This document shows, piece by piece, positions 26,335 to 33,500 of a stretch of DNA of 64,000 nt. Every line of letters starts with the position of its first letter. Position 1 is the stretch's first letter. The position numbers and the translations under genes were made by a program. Location: NCBI RefSeq assembly GCF_006716085.1, contig NZ_VFON01000001.1, forward strand, positions 124,001-188,000. Reading direction: 5' to 3'. The stretch comes from Leucobacter komagatae (lineage in GTDB: Bacteria > Actinomycetota > Actinomycetes > Actinomycetales > Microbacteriaceae). Below the pieces are notes generated by a model. It was not told where the DNA came from and did not search any database. It saw nothing but the letters and a program-made list of their open reading frames with translations.

Positions 26335-26451
26335 CTAGTTGCAGCTGCAGCGGTCGGCGACCGCCACGCCCTCGAGGGCCTGCTCGATGTGTTCGCCACA
26401 TCCAGCCCAGGTTGGCTTGTTGCAGTTGCTGCAGGTGACTCGTGCGCACAT
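26335..26451 (-). CDS. 38-residue Cys-rich mini-protein (paralogue of 26924-27112)
   Basis: The ATG at 26451 has AAGGA six bases upstream and the frame runs 38 codons to TAG. The protein begins MCARVTCSNCNKPTWAGCGE and ends DRCSCN, with seven cysteines and one histidine. The core T/K-C-x-x-C-x-K-x-T-W-A-G-C-G-x-H is shared with the 62-residue protein 470 bases away, so both are real and related. The spacing of Cys pairs suggests zinc or iron binding. Function is unknown; it sits between thioredoxin and the MBL-rhodanese in a sulfur-stress cluster. Confidence 0.72.
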   Translation of the reverse strand: MCARVTCSNCNKPTWAGCGEHIEQALEGVAVADRCSCN

Positions 26452-26498
26452 GATGATTCCTTCGGAGTGGGTCGTGTTTGGTGGGGATTTTCGGGCCG

Positions 26499-26888
26499 TT
26501 AGGCGGGGGCCTGCTCGGAGCCAGAGGCGGCGGTGGCCGCGGCGAGCTGCTTCCGCACGTCGTCCATGTCGAGATCGCGCGCGCCCTGAACGAGGTGCTC
26601 GAGCTGCTGCGCGGGGAGCGCGCCAGCCTGCGAGAAGACGAGGATGCCGTCGCGGAAGACCATCAGCGTCGGGATCGACGTGATCTGAAACTCGGCAGCG
26701 AGCGCCTGTTCAGCCTCGGTGTCGACCTTGCCGAAGGTGATGTCGGGGTGCTTCTCGGAGGCCTGCTCGAAGACCGGCGCGAACGAGCGGCACGGCCCGC
26801 ACCAGGCGGCCCAGAAGTCGACGAACACGATGCCGTCGGCGTCGACTGTGGGAACGAACGAGTCGACCGTGAGGTTTGTTGTGGCCAT
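26499..26888 (-). CDS. trxA: Thioredoxin
   Basis: A 129-residue thioredoxin with the redox motif FWAAWCGPCRSF (Cys30, Cys33) and the cis-proline region ITSIPTLMVFRDG. The ATG at 26888 is preceded by AAAGG. A 25-residue tail after the fold (DVRKQLAAATAASGSEQAPA) is an extension beyond the usual length of about 105. It lies between the two Cys-rich mini-protein genes and probably recycles persulfide or disulfide bound to the rhodanese proteins of the cluster. Confidence 0.9.
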   Translation of the reverse strand: MATTNLTVDSFVPTVDADGIVFVDFWAAWCGPCRSFAPVFEQASEKHPDITFGKVDTEAEQALAAEFQITSIPTLMVFRDGILVFSQAGALPAQQLEHLVQGARDLDMDDVRKQLAAATAASGSEQAPA

Positions 26889-26923
26889 GAGGCTGACCTT
26901 TCTGTCTGTCGGGGGAGTCGCTG

Positions 26924-27112
26924 CTACCGGGCGAACAGCCGCGCGAAGAAACCGGGCCCACGAGCGGCCTTCGCCGCTTCGATCTGTGCCTGCGTGTGCT
27001 TGCCGTTGCACCAATCTGATGCGGGCACGCTCATCTTCACCATGTCGACGTGCTGACCGCAGCCTGCCCAGGTGGTCTTGTTGCAGGTGCGGCACTTCGT
27101 CGGTCGACACAT
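26924..27112 (-). CDS. 62-residue Cys-rich mini-protein, first gene of the sulfur cluster
   Basis: The protein begins MCRPTKCRTCNKTTWAGCGQ, with the same core as the 38-residue protein at 26335-26451, then a fifth or sixth Cys in DWCNGKHTQAQ and a basic amphipathic tail (GPGFFARLFAR). It is the promoter-proximal gene of the leftward cluster and starts 36 bases from the first operator palindrome. A metal-binding role is likely from the Cys and His pattern; no function is known to me. The tail could touch the membrane. Confidence 0.75.
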   Translation of the reverse strand: MCRPTKCRTCNKTTWAGCGQHVDMVKMSVPASDWCNGKHTQAQIEAAKAARGPGFFARLFAR

Positions 27113-27147
27113 GTGGGTTCTCCTTCGTGGGCTGGGCCCGTTGACTT

Positions 27148-27163
27148 ATACCCCCGGGGGTAT
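27148..27163. promoter_or_regulatory. Operator 1: perfect palindrome ATACCCCCGGGGGTAT
   Basis: A 16-bp perfect palindrome, 35 bp centre-to-centre from a second one at 27183-27198, in the 122-base gap between the leftward sulfur cluster and the CsoR/CstR-family gene. ATAC-(C)n-(G)n-GTAT is the known shape of CsoR/CstR operators. It lies nearest the leftward mini-protein gene. Confidence 0.8.
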
Positions 27164-27182
27164 TTCGGTATCGGACATAACT

Positions 27183-27198
27183 ATACCCCATGGGGTAT
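27183..27198. promoter_or_regulatory. Operator 2: perfect palindrome ATACCCCATGGGGTAT
   Basis: The second 16-bp perfect palindrome of the pair, 36 bases upstream of the repressor's ATG. Having one site near each divergent gene suggests separate control of the sulfur cluster and autoregulation of the repressor. Confidence 0.8.
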
Positions 27199-27234
27199 CC
27201 TGGGGGTCAAGTTTGATCCTGAGAGGGGCCCGCA

Positions 27235-27600
27235 ATGTCAGAGGTAGTAGAAGGCGCCGAGCTGGGCGCGACGCCCGAGAAGGTGGCCGCCGCCGCTGGG
27301 GCTGCCGCCGCTGGGGCTGCTGCCGCTGGGGCCGCGGGGGCCGCGACGCCCGAGGCGAAGCGCAAGATCGTGAACCGGTTGCGCCGCGCGCACGGTCAGC
27401 TCGCCGCGGTCATTGAAGCCGTTGAGGGGGAGGCGCACTGCCGCGACGTGGTGCAGCAGCTCTCGGCGGTGACCAAGGCGCTCGACCGCGCCGGCTTTCT
27501 CGTCATCTCGACCGCGCTGCAGGAGTGCCTGGCTGACCCCGATAACGAGGACTCGGCGAAGCCCGAGGAGCTCGAGAAGCTGTTTCTGTCACTCGCGTAG
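27235..27600 (+). CDS. CsoR/CstR-family repressor, probably persulfide-sensing (CstR-like)
   Basis: A 121-residue DUF156 regulator; the ATG follows GAGAGGGG. The family helix starts at KRKIVNRLRRAHGQLAAVIE. Copper sensors use Cys-His-Cys, with the His 25 and second Cys 29 residues after the first Cys. Here Cys69 and Cys98 are present but the His position (94) is Ala, as in persulfide-sensing CstR. With the adjacent MBL-rhodanese, rhodanese and thioredoxin genes and two matching operators, sulfide/persulfide control is the best reading. Residues 17-37 are an Ala/Gly tract encoded by a near-tandem 15-base repeat. Confidence 0.83.
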   Translation: MSEVVEGAELGATPEKVAAAAGAAAAGAAAAGAAGAATPEAKRKIVNRLRRAHGQLAAVIEAVEGEAHCRDVVQQLSAVTKALDRAGFLVISTALQECLADPDNEDSAKPEELEKLFLSLA

Positions 27601-27617
27601 GGTTGCGCTGGCTGAGC

Positions 27618-27756
27618 CTAGTAGTGGTATCTGGCCTGCAGGATAATGAGTTGCTCGCGGGTTACTAGATACACGAGTCGGTGCTCTGAGGTGATTCGCC
27701 CGGTGCTGCCAGTAGACGTAGTCCTCCCAGCCAGACGGATCCCAGGCGAGTTGCGC
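27618..27756 (-). pseudogene. Remnant of a YoeB-type toxin gene (with YefM tail upstream)
   Basis: Read leftward, 27756 down gives LAWDPSGWEDYVYWQHR, the start of YoeB. After a shift to another frame it continues GRITSEHRLVYLVTREQLII and ends ARYHY-stop at 27618, the YoeB C-terminus. The middle 35 or so residues are missing and the frame is broken, so the toxin is dead. Just upstream on the same strand, the frame ending at 27757 reads GEERELD before its stop, like a YefM antitoxin tail. The parts together point to a decayed yefM-yoeB module. Confidence 0.7.
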
Positions 27757-27870
27757 CTATACGCTCCGGTCGAGCTCGCGCTCCTCCCCGTGGGGTCCTT
27801 TATCGGAGCATCGTACCGTTCTGGTGTGCTGAGGGCCAGGGGCCTGGCCTTGTGACCGCGCGCCCCCGCG

Positions 27871-28683
27871 CTACGTCAGCTTGGTGACGAGGCGCTCGCG
27901 CTGGAAGGTCTTCGCGACCGCGAGGAACACTGCGACATCGATCGCGGCGATGACCACGACGGCGATGAGCGCAACCGGCGCGTCAAACAGCATGAGGCCC
28001 GTCGCCTGCCCGATGACGAGCGCGAGCACGGGCAGCAGCACGAGGACCGAGATCCCTTGCGCGCCCTGCACCGTCGTCGAGCGCCCCGACACCGCGACGA
28101 TTAGCGTGATCGCGAGAAACGCGATGGCCGGCACAAGCAGGAAGACGACGATGAGCCACGTGACGTTCGGAAAGAACGCGCGGCCGACGACTGGGTTGCC
28201 GAGCACGTTCGCGATGATCGTGTAGATCACGAATGATCCCCACGTCACGACGACGGCCGGCACGAGCGAGGCGAGCACCTTGCCGAGCACGAGCTCGCGG
28301 TTCGTCACCGGCGTGTAGAGCAGGCCCTCGAGCGTGCGCCGCTCCTTCTCGCCAACGAAGCTTGAGCTGCCGATCACCGACGCGACCATGATCGGGATCA
28401 TGAGAAACATCGGTGCCATGAAATACGTGAGCGCGGCGTAGACGACGATCCCGCCGGTGTTGAGGTCGGGCGGGAGCACCCCGGCGGGAAGGTTGTCGAG
28501 GAACGCATCGAGGCCGTTCACCGACGCCGTGAGCACCGGGCTCCTCCCGAGCAGTGCGATCGCGGCTGGAAACACCGCGGCGAAGAGGATCGGGACGACG
28601 AGGAGCGGCGCGATGGCCTGCTTGTTGCGGAGCACCTCGCTCAGGTCCTTGCGGGCGATGGTCAGGATCCTGCGGCCGTTCAT
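27871..28683 (-). CDS. ABC-2 type exporter permease (NatB-like)
   Basis: A 270-residue membrane protein with about six hydrophobic segments. It starts RRILTIARKDLSEVLRNKQA, the usual cytoplasmic lead of ABC-2 permeases, and has the characteristic loop GEKERRTLEGLLYTPVTNRE. Its ATG overlaps the stop of the ATPase gene by four bases, so the two form one transporter. This resembles the Na+ export system NatAB, but drug or lipid export is also possible. Confidence 0.82.
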   Translation of the reverse strand: MNGRRILTIARKDLSEVLRNKQAIAPLLVVPILFAAVFPAAIALLGRSPVLTASVNGLDAFLDNLPAGVLPPDLNTGGIVVYAALTYFMAPMFLMIPIMVASVIGSSSFVGEKERRTLEGLLYTPVTNRELVLGKVLASLVPAVVVTWGSFVIYTIIANVLGNPVVGRAFFPNVTWLIVVFLLVPAIAFLAITLIVAVSGRSTTVQGAQGISVLVLLPVLALVIGQATGLMLFDAPVALIAVVVIAAIDVAVFLAVAKTFQRERLVTKLT

Positions 28684-29657
28684 CGTGCAGCCTCCCGCTG
28701 TGACTTGATGACATCGAAATAGAGGTCGCCGAGCGTCGGCGTATCTGGGACGACGGCGCGGATCGCCGCGCCCCCTGTCGCGAGCGCCGCGACGGCGGCC
28801 TCGACGGCGGCGTCGTCGGCGAGGGTGAGGGCGAGGGATCCCTCTGTGGAGACGGCGGCCTCGCCGCCCGGAACTGCGCGGGCGACGAGCGCGGCCGCGG
28901 CGCTCCCGGTCGGCCCGGAATCGCCGAGGCTCACGGTGACGCGGCGCCCGGGCCAGCGCTCGCTGATGAGATCGGTGATCTGGCCCCGCGCGACCATCTC
29001 GCCGTGCATGAGGAAGCCCGCGTCTTCGCAGAGTTCCTCGAGCCCGTGCAGCTGGTGGGTGCAGATGACGAGGGTCGTCTTGCCCGACGCGATCATCTGC
29101 CCCAGGTAATCGATCAGCTCAAGCGACGCCTCGGGGTCGAGGCCAGCCGTCGGCTCGTCGAGAAACAAGAGCTCGGGTTCGTGGATGATCGCACGGCCGA
29201 CCGCGACCTTCTGCCGCATGCCCTTGCTCAGGGTTCCGGCGAGCGAGCCAGCCCGGTCGGCGAGCCCCAGCACCTCGAGGAGCTCGGCGATGCGGCCGGG
29301 CAACTTCGCCTTCGGCACCCCGTAGAGCTCGCCCCAGATCTTAAGGTTCTCGTGCACCGTGAGCGTCTCGTAGAGGTTCGTGTCGGTCTGCACGCCGACC
29401 CGGCTGCGGAGGCGGTCGCCCGACTCGAGCGTGAGCGGTTCACCGAACAGCTCGACGCTGCCCGCCGTCGGGGCGAGTATGCCGTTGAGGAGGCGCACGA
29501 TCGTCGTCTTGCCCGAGCCGTTCGGCCCGAGTAGCCCGAATGCGCGCCCGCGGCGCACCTCGAACGACGCGTCCGACACGGCCGGGAAGTCGCCGAAGCG
29601 CTTCGAGAGGCCGGTCGCGCGGAGCGCGGCTTGGGCGTCGATGTCGTTGCGGTGCAT
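28680..29657 (-). CDS. ABC exporter ATP-binding protein (NatA-like)
   Basis: A 325-residue ATPase with Walker A (LLGPNGSGKTTIVRLL), signature (LAGTLSKGMRQKVAVGRAI), Walker B (LLFLDEPTAGLD) and switch His (VICTHQLHGLEE). After residue 230 comes an extra domain of about 95 residues seen in drug/Na+ ABC-2 ATPases. GGAAGGG precedes the ATG. It is followed by the overlapping permease gene. A 22-bp imperfect palindrome lies 44 bases upstream and may be the operator. Confidence 0.86.
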   Translation of the reverse strand: MHRNDIDAQAALRATGLSKRFGDFPAVSDASFEVRRGRAFGLLGPNGSGKTTIVRLLNGILAPTAGSVELFGEPLTLESGDRLRSRVGVQTDTNLYETLTVHENLKIWGELYGVPKAKLPGRIAELLEVLGLADRAGSLAGTLSKGMRQKVAVGRAIIHEPELLFLDEPTAGLDPEASLELIDYLGQMIASGKTTLVICTHQLHGLEELCEDAGFLMHGEMVARGQITDLISERWPGRRVTVSLGDSGPTGSAAAALVARAVPGGEAAVSTEGSLALTLADDAAVEAAVAALATGGAAIRAVVPDTPTLGDLYFDVIKSQREAAR

Positions 29658-29700
29658 GCGGTGACCCTTCCCTGGGCGGGCTCGTGCCCACCTGCTGCAA

Positions 29701-29722
29701 CTGTATTACGGTAGTGATACAG
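29701..29722. promoter_or_regulatory. Imperfect 22-bp palindrome upstream of the NatAB-like genes
   Basis: CTGTATTACGG and TAGTGATACAG are related as an inverted repeat with 8 of 11 positions paired, including six at each end. It lies upstream of the leftward exporter ATPase gene. Such sites are typical of GntR- or PadR-type repressors; no regulator gene is next to it. Confidence 0.45.
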
Positions 29723-29777
29723 ATTGCAAGGGGTTGGGCGGCGGATGGATTGCGCGCCTTGCCGGGTGAGGTTTTTC

Positions 29778-29793
29778 GTTATACGTTAATAAC
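29778..29793 (+). promoter_or_regulatory. Promoter/operator of the RHH-toxin pair; probably leaderless
   Basis: GTTAT-N6-ATAAC is an inverted repeat directly touching the ATG at 29794. TATACG inside it looks like a -10 element whose transcription start would fall at or next to the ATG. No ribosome-binding site precedes the ATG. A leaderless, autoregulated message is the best fit for a ribbon-helix-helix antitoxin operon. Confidence 0.5.
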
Positions 29794-30057
29794 ATGGCTG
29801 AGAACGAGACGATCAACGGCGTGCCAGTCAGCGAAGCACAGATCGCTGCGTGGGCCGCCGAAGCCGAGGCGGGGTACGACATTGCGGCGCTCAAGAAACG
29901 TGGCAGGGGCCGGCCCGGTCGCGGTGCCGAGCCCTCTCAGGTGGTCGCATTGCGGCTGACCCTTGCCGAGATTGCAGCGCTCGATGAGCGCGCCGAGCGC
30001 GAAGGGAAGTCCCGGTCTGAAGTGATCCGCGAAGCGCTGCATCTTTCGGTGCCGTGA
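29794..30057 (+). CDS. Ribbon-helix-helix (CopG-like) antitoxin
   Basis: An 87-residue protein. Residues 48-85 give the ribbon-helix-helix fold: VVALRLTLAEIAALDERAER followed by EGKSRSEVIREALHL. The N-terminal half is an acidic helix and a basic RGRGRPGRG linker, likely to wrap the toxin. The next gene overlaps by four bases (GTGA), the classic antitoxin-toxin coupling. The protein would bind its own promoter repeat at 29778-29793. It opens the accessory island that holds the RT-nitrilase gene. Confidence 0.8.
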   Translation: MAENETINGVPVSEAQIAAWAAEAEAGYDIAALKKRGRGRPGRGAEPSQVVALRLTLAEIAALDERAEREGKSRSEVIREALHLSVP

Positions 30058-30299
30058 ACGTTCACAGCTCCGCGACGAAGCACGGGGTGCTGCCCGAGGA
30101 TGCTGAGCGGGCCGCGAGCTGGGCGCTCTGGGTGGAAGACCTGGACGAGAATAGCCCGGCACGTCAGCTCCGGTTGGGCTTTGACACGAGGGGCCGCTTG
30201 CTAGAGACGGTCGTCCTAGTGTTTGACAGTGGAAATGAGCTCGTGATTCACGCAATGAAAGCACGCCCCGGAATGATCGAGTTGCTGCCGAAGCAGTGA
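30054..30299 (+). CDS. Probable toxin partner of the RHH antitoxin
   Basis: An 81-residue protein starting at a GTG inside the antitoxin's last codons. It contains KHGVLPEDAERAASWALWVE, then LGFDTRGRLLETVVLVFDSG and ELVIHAMKARPGMIELLP. The beta-strand pattern and the HAMKAR motif recall small BrnT/RelE-like ribonuclease toxins paired with RHH antitoxins. The catalytic residues are not certain, and I assign the role mainly from gene order, size and coupling. Confidence 0.65.
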   Translation: MNVHSSATKHGVLPEDAERAASWALWVEDLDENSPARQLRLGFDTRGRLLETVVLVFDSGNELVIHAMKARPGMIELLPKQ

Positions 30300-30565
30300 C
30301 GGGGTGGCTCACGTGTGGCTTGGTCGCCACCTCCGCGCCTCGCCTGTCAACGACTCCACTAGTTGTGATCCGACTCATTGCGGCACGGCCTCCCCAAATG
30401 CGGCGGTTGTGACGGATTTGATCAGTAGCTGGGCAGCGAGAATATCGATCTTCTCACTCCCAGAAAGTGGCGGCTCTTCGTCAAGCAGGGGGATTTGATT
30501 TCAACGTAGCGAACAAGATCCGCGCGGCTGCACCTAGCCTCTCGGTATCCTGACAAGGGTGGAGA
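30300..30565. other. 266-base gap before the RT-nitrilase gene
   Basis: No convincing rightward gene. GTGGC-N6-GCCAC at 30315-30330 can form a small hairpin that could end the toxin operon, and GAGAA-N8-TTCTC lies at 30438-30455. Leftward, about 39 codons are open (including ELSGSEKIDILA-like text near 30470) and end at 30376 without a start, perhaps a gene remnant. A promoter or a small RNA for the RT could lie here. Confidence 0.4.
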
Positions 30566-33500
30566 GTGCGCATCTCAACCCATGTCGACGCTGACCGAGC
30601 TCACGAACGGAATCTCATGGAATTTACCCTCGACGATCTTTCATTGGCGTTTCGAAAGGCAAAGGCAGACCTCTTCTATTCAAGCAATTCCAGGCCATTT
30701 GAGTTGCTTGAGTACGAGGAGGATCTCCTCTCGCGCTTGCGTGACCTGCGCGACAAGCTCAACGGCGATGACGAGTTGTGGGTCACTGAACGAAAGTTTG
30801 TCGGGGGATACTTTGTGGTTCCCGCCGGATTCCAATGGGGCGGCGATAGTCACACTATGCAATCAGGCGTGGTTCGTTCGTCACCATACGAAGAGTGGCG
30901 GGCACGAGCCGCAGACAAGTCCGCCGTGGGTGCTGCGACCTTCCGGCTTATGAATGCGTGCAGCATTGATATGCATGTTCTTAGTGCCCTCTGGGTGGGG
31001 CATGTGGGAGCACTCTTCGACGAAAAGTTGGAGCGCAGTGTGCGGGGCAACAGGTTACGTCGGACCGAATCCGGTGCCTACAACTGGTATTCGATTGGCA
31101 GCACGGTGCCTTACCTTATGCCCTACAGTTCTTGGAAAAGTGATGGTTTCGACGCCATCGAAGAAGGCCTCGCGTCTGGTCAAGCTATGACAGCTTTTAC
31201 CGCAGATGTTACTGCGTTCTTTCATCGGATAGACCCGCAGTTCCTTGGGAGCGAGAAGTTTCAACGCGACGTGCTTGGCGTCAAACTCGAACCAAGGGAA
31301 GACAAGCTGAACCGGCTCCTGCTCTCAGCTCTGAGCGCCTGGGCTGCGCACCAGACAAGGCGAATTGGCGAAGAAGTCCGCGGACTGCCGGTCGGGCTTT
31401 CTGCAAGCGGGGTGGTGGCAAACCTGGCGCTAACTGAGTTGGACCGACTCATCGAAGAAGAAGTTAAGCCTCGGTACTACGGCCGCTACGTGGACGACAT
31501 CATCTTGGTGCTAGATGGGAAGGGACATTTCAATTCAGTTGAAGAAGCATGGCGATGGCTAGCGCAACGGACCGCGCGCAGTCAACGTCCCGCAACCCTG
31601 GGGTGCGACGACCGGGGAGGGGCCTTCGCTTCCGACTATTTGACGGGCTCTGAGTTCAGATTTGACAGTGAAAAGAACAGACTTTTCCTGTTGGATCCGG
31701 ATACTGCTGAGAGCATGCTTCGTGGGATGCGTCATGTCATCGAAGAGCGCTCGAGTGAATGGCGAATGATGCCAGTCTTGCCCGAAGGATCAGACGATAT
31801 CTCTCAAGTCTTTGCGAGGGCGAGCCAGCTCAATGGGGATCCTGCGGGGAGTCTCGGTGAGGTGACAAGCGTGGCTACTAGCCGCTCGGCGTTTGCACTT
31901 GTCCTTCGTGACTTTGAAGCGTTTTCTCGTGACCTTCCGCCACAGGAGTGGCAGGCGCAGCGCTCGAAGTTTTTCAAAATGGTTCGGGAACACATCTTCA
32001 CGCCGTCGAGACTGTTGGAGATGGACCAGTATGTGCAAAGGGTGCTGTCACTCGCCGTTGTTTGCGGAGATCGGGGCAGCCTCTCAGCGTTGGTACGCCG
32101 GATGGTTGGTGTCTTCCTAGAAATCACGGAGGGCGGTTACGCGTTAGAGGCCAAAGGTATGGCGCCCCAGAGGGTTCCCTTATTCGAGAAGAAGCTCAAG
32201 GGAATGTGGGCCAGGCATATTCGAGAGCAAGTGTGGCGGGCAGTGTACTTATCAGGCCCGCCGGTAGAGGAAGTCCTGCAAGAGCTCGCCGAGATTCTGG
32301 CGTCGTTGCCAGCCACCAGGCCAAGCGCAGAGACGTTGGGCTCCTTGCGGCTAGTTGAATACGAACGGCTTCAGGCGCGCGACTTGGCCATGAGGCCAGC
32401 TCGGCTGCGGTGGTTCCCGCGGAGTATGAGCCTCCCCAGCGAACGGGCGGATGCTGCTCCTCGACGTACGCAGGCCGGAACTGCCGTACTCGAAAGGAAA
32501 ACAGTTCCGCGTAAGCTCCGCCGGCCACTGGCTGAGCTTGCCAGTGTGCTGCACCTCGCTGGCGATGAGCCGGAAATCACTGCGTCAGAGTTCCTCGCGC
32601 GGAACCCAGCTCTCGCTTTTCCCACCCGACCGCTCGACGTGGGTGAGATGCTTGCCATATCAAGATTCCTGTCCAAAACCGAGTTCGGCAATGACGAGAA
32701 CGAGGAAGAACTGGGGAAAGTCGCCGATTGGGTGTTTGCCACCCGAGGGTTCACATTCGACCCCGATCTCGGTGAGGGGATGCGCGTTATTGACGAGAGA
32801 GGCAGGAAGACAGTTTCGTTGCGAAACACTGCTCCGTTTGGTTCCTCCAAGCCGGTCCCTGAAGGAGCTTCAAGTGCGGAAAGGAAAAGAGTTCTTGCCC
32901 TCTCGATGTACGAGACTAGCGAGGACAGCGTGATCGCCGCCCTTCACGGGGCCCCGATGCTCACCGGGGATCGATATCGTTCGTTGGCGCGAATCGTGAA
33001 TGCGACACTCGAACTCGAAGACAAAGCAGACTATCTCATTCTGGGAGAGCTGGCGATTCCGTCTCAATGGTTCTTCCCGGCTGCCCGCAAGCTCATGGGC
33101 GTCGGAACTAGCCTGATCGCCGGAGTTGACTATCTGGTTGATGATGAAAAGCGGACAGTGAGAAACCAGATGTGGTGCGCATTGGTGAACACTGAATTTG
33201 GGTTCCGAACACTGGCTACGTTTTCTCAAGACAAGCAGATTCCTGCGCACAGCGAACGAAGAAATCTTGCGGCTCAGAATGGATATCGACTCGAGCCAGA
33301 GAACCAGTGGCGGTTTCCACCCCTCGTCAGCCACGACGGGTTTTATTTTTCAATGGTCATTTGCAGTGAGTTGACGAACATTGAATACCGGGCCTCTTTG
33401 CGCGGCGACATTGACATGTTGATTGTTCCTGAGTGGAACCAGGACTTGCACACGTTCGAGCCTCTGGTTGAGTCCGCGGCGCTCGATATTCATGCGTACA

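Noticed and set aside
27235..27600. Copper-sensing CsoR
   Set aside because: The copper-binding His position is Ala94 and the neighbours are sulfur enzymes with no copper pump.
27834..27849. Hairpin GGCCAG-GGGC-CTGGCC as terminator of the NatB-like gene side
   Set aside because: The stem is short, with no T tract, and lies in the decayed yefM-yoeB remnant; too weak to list.
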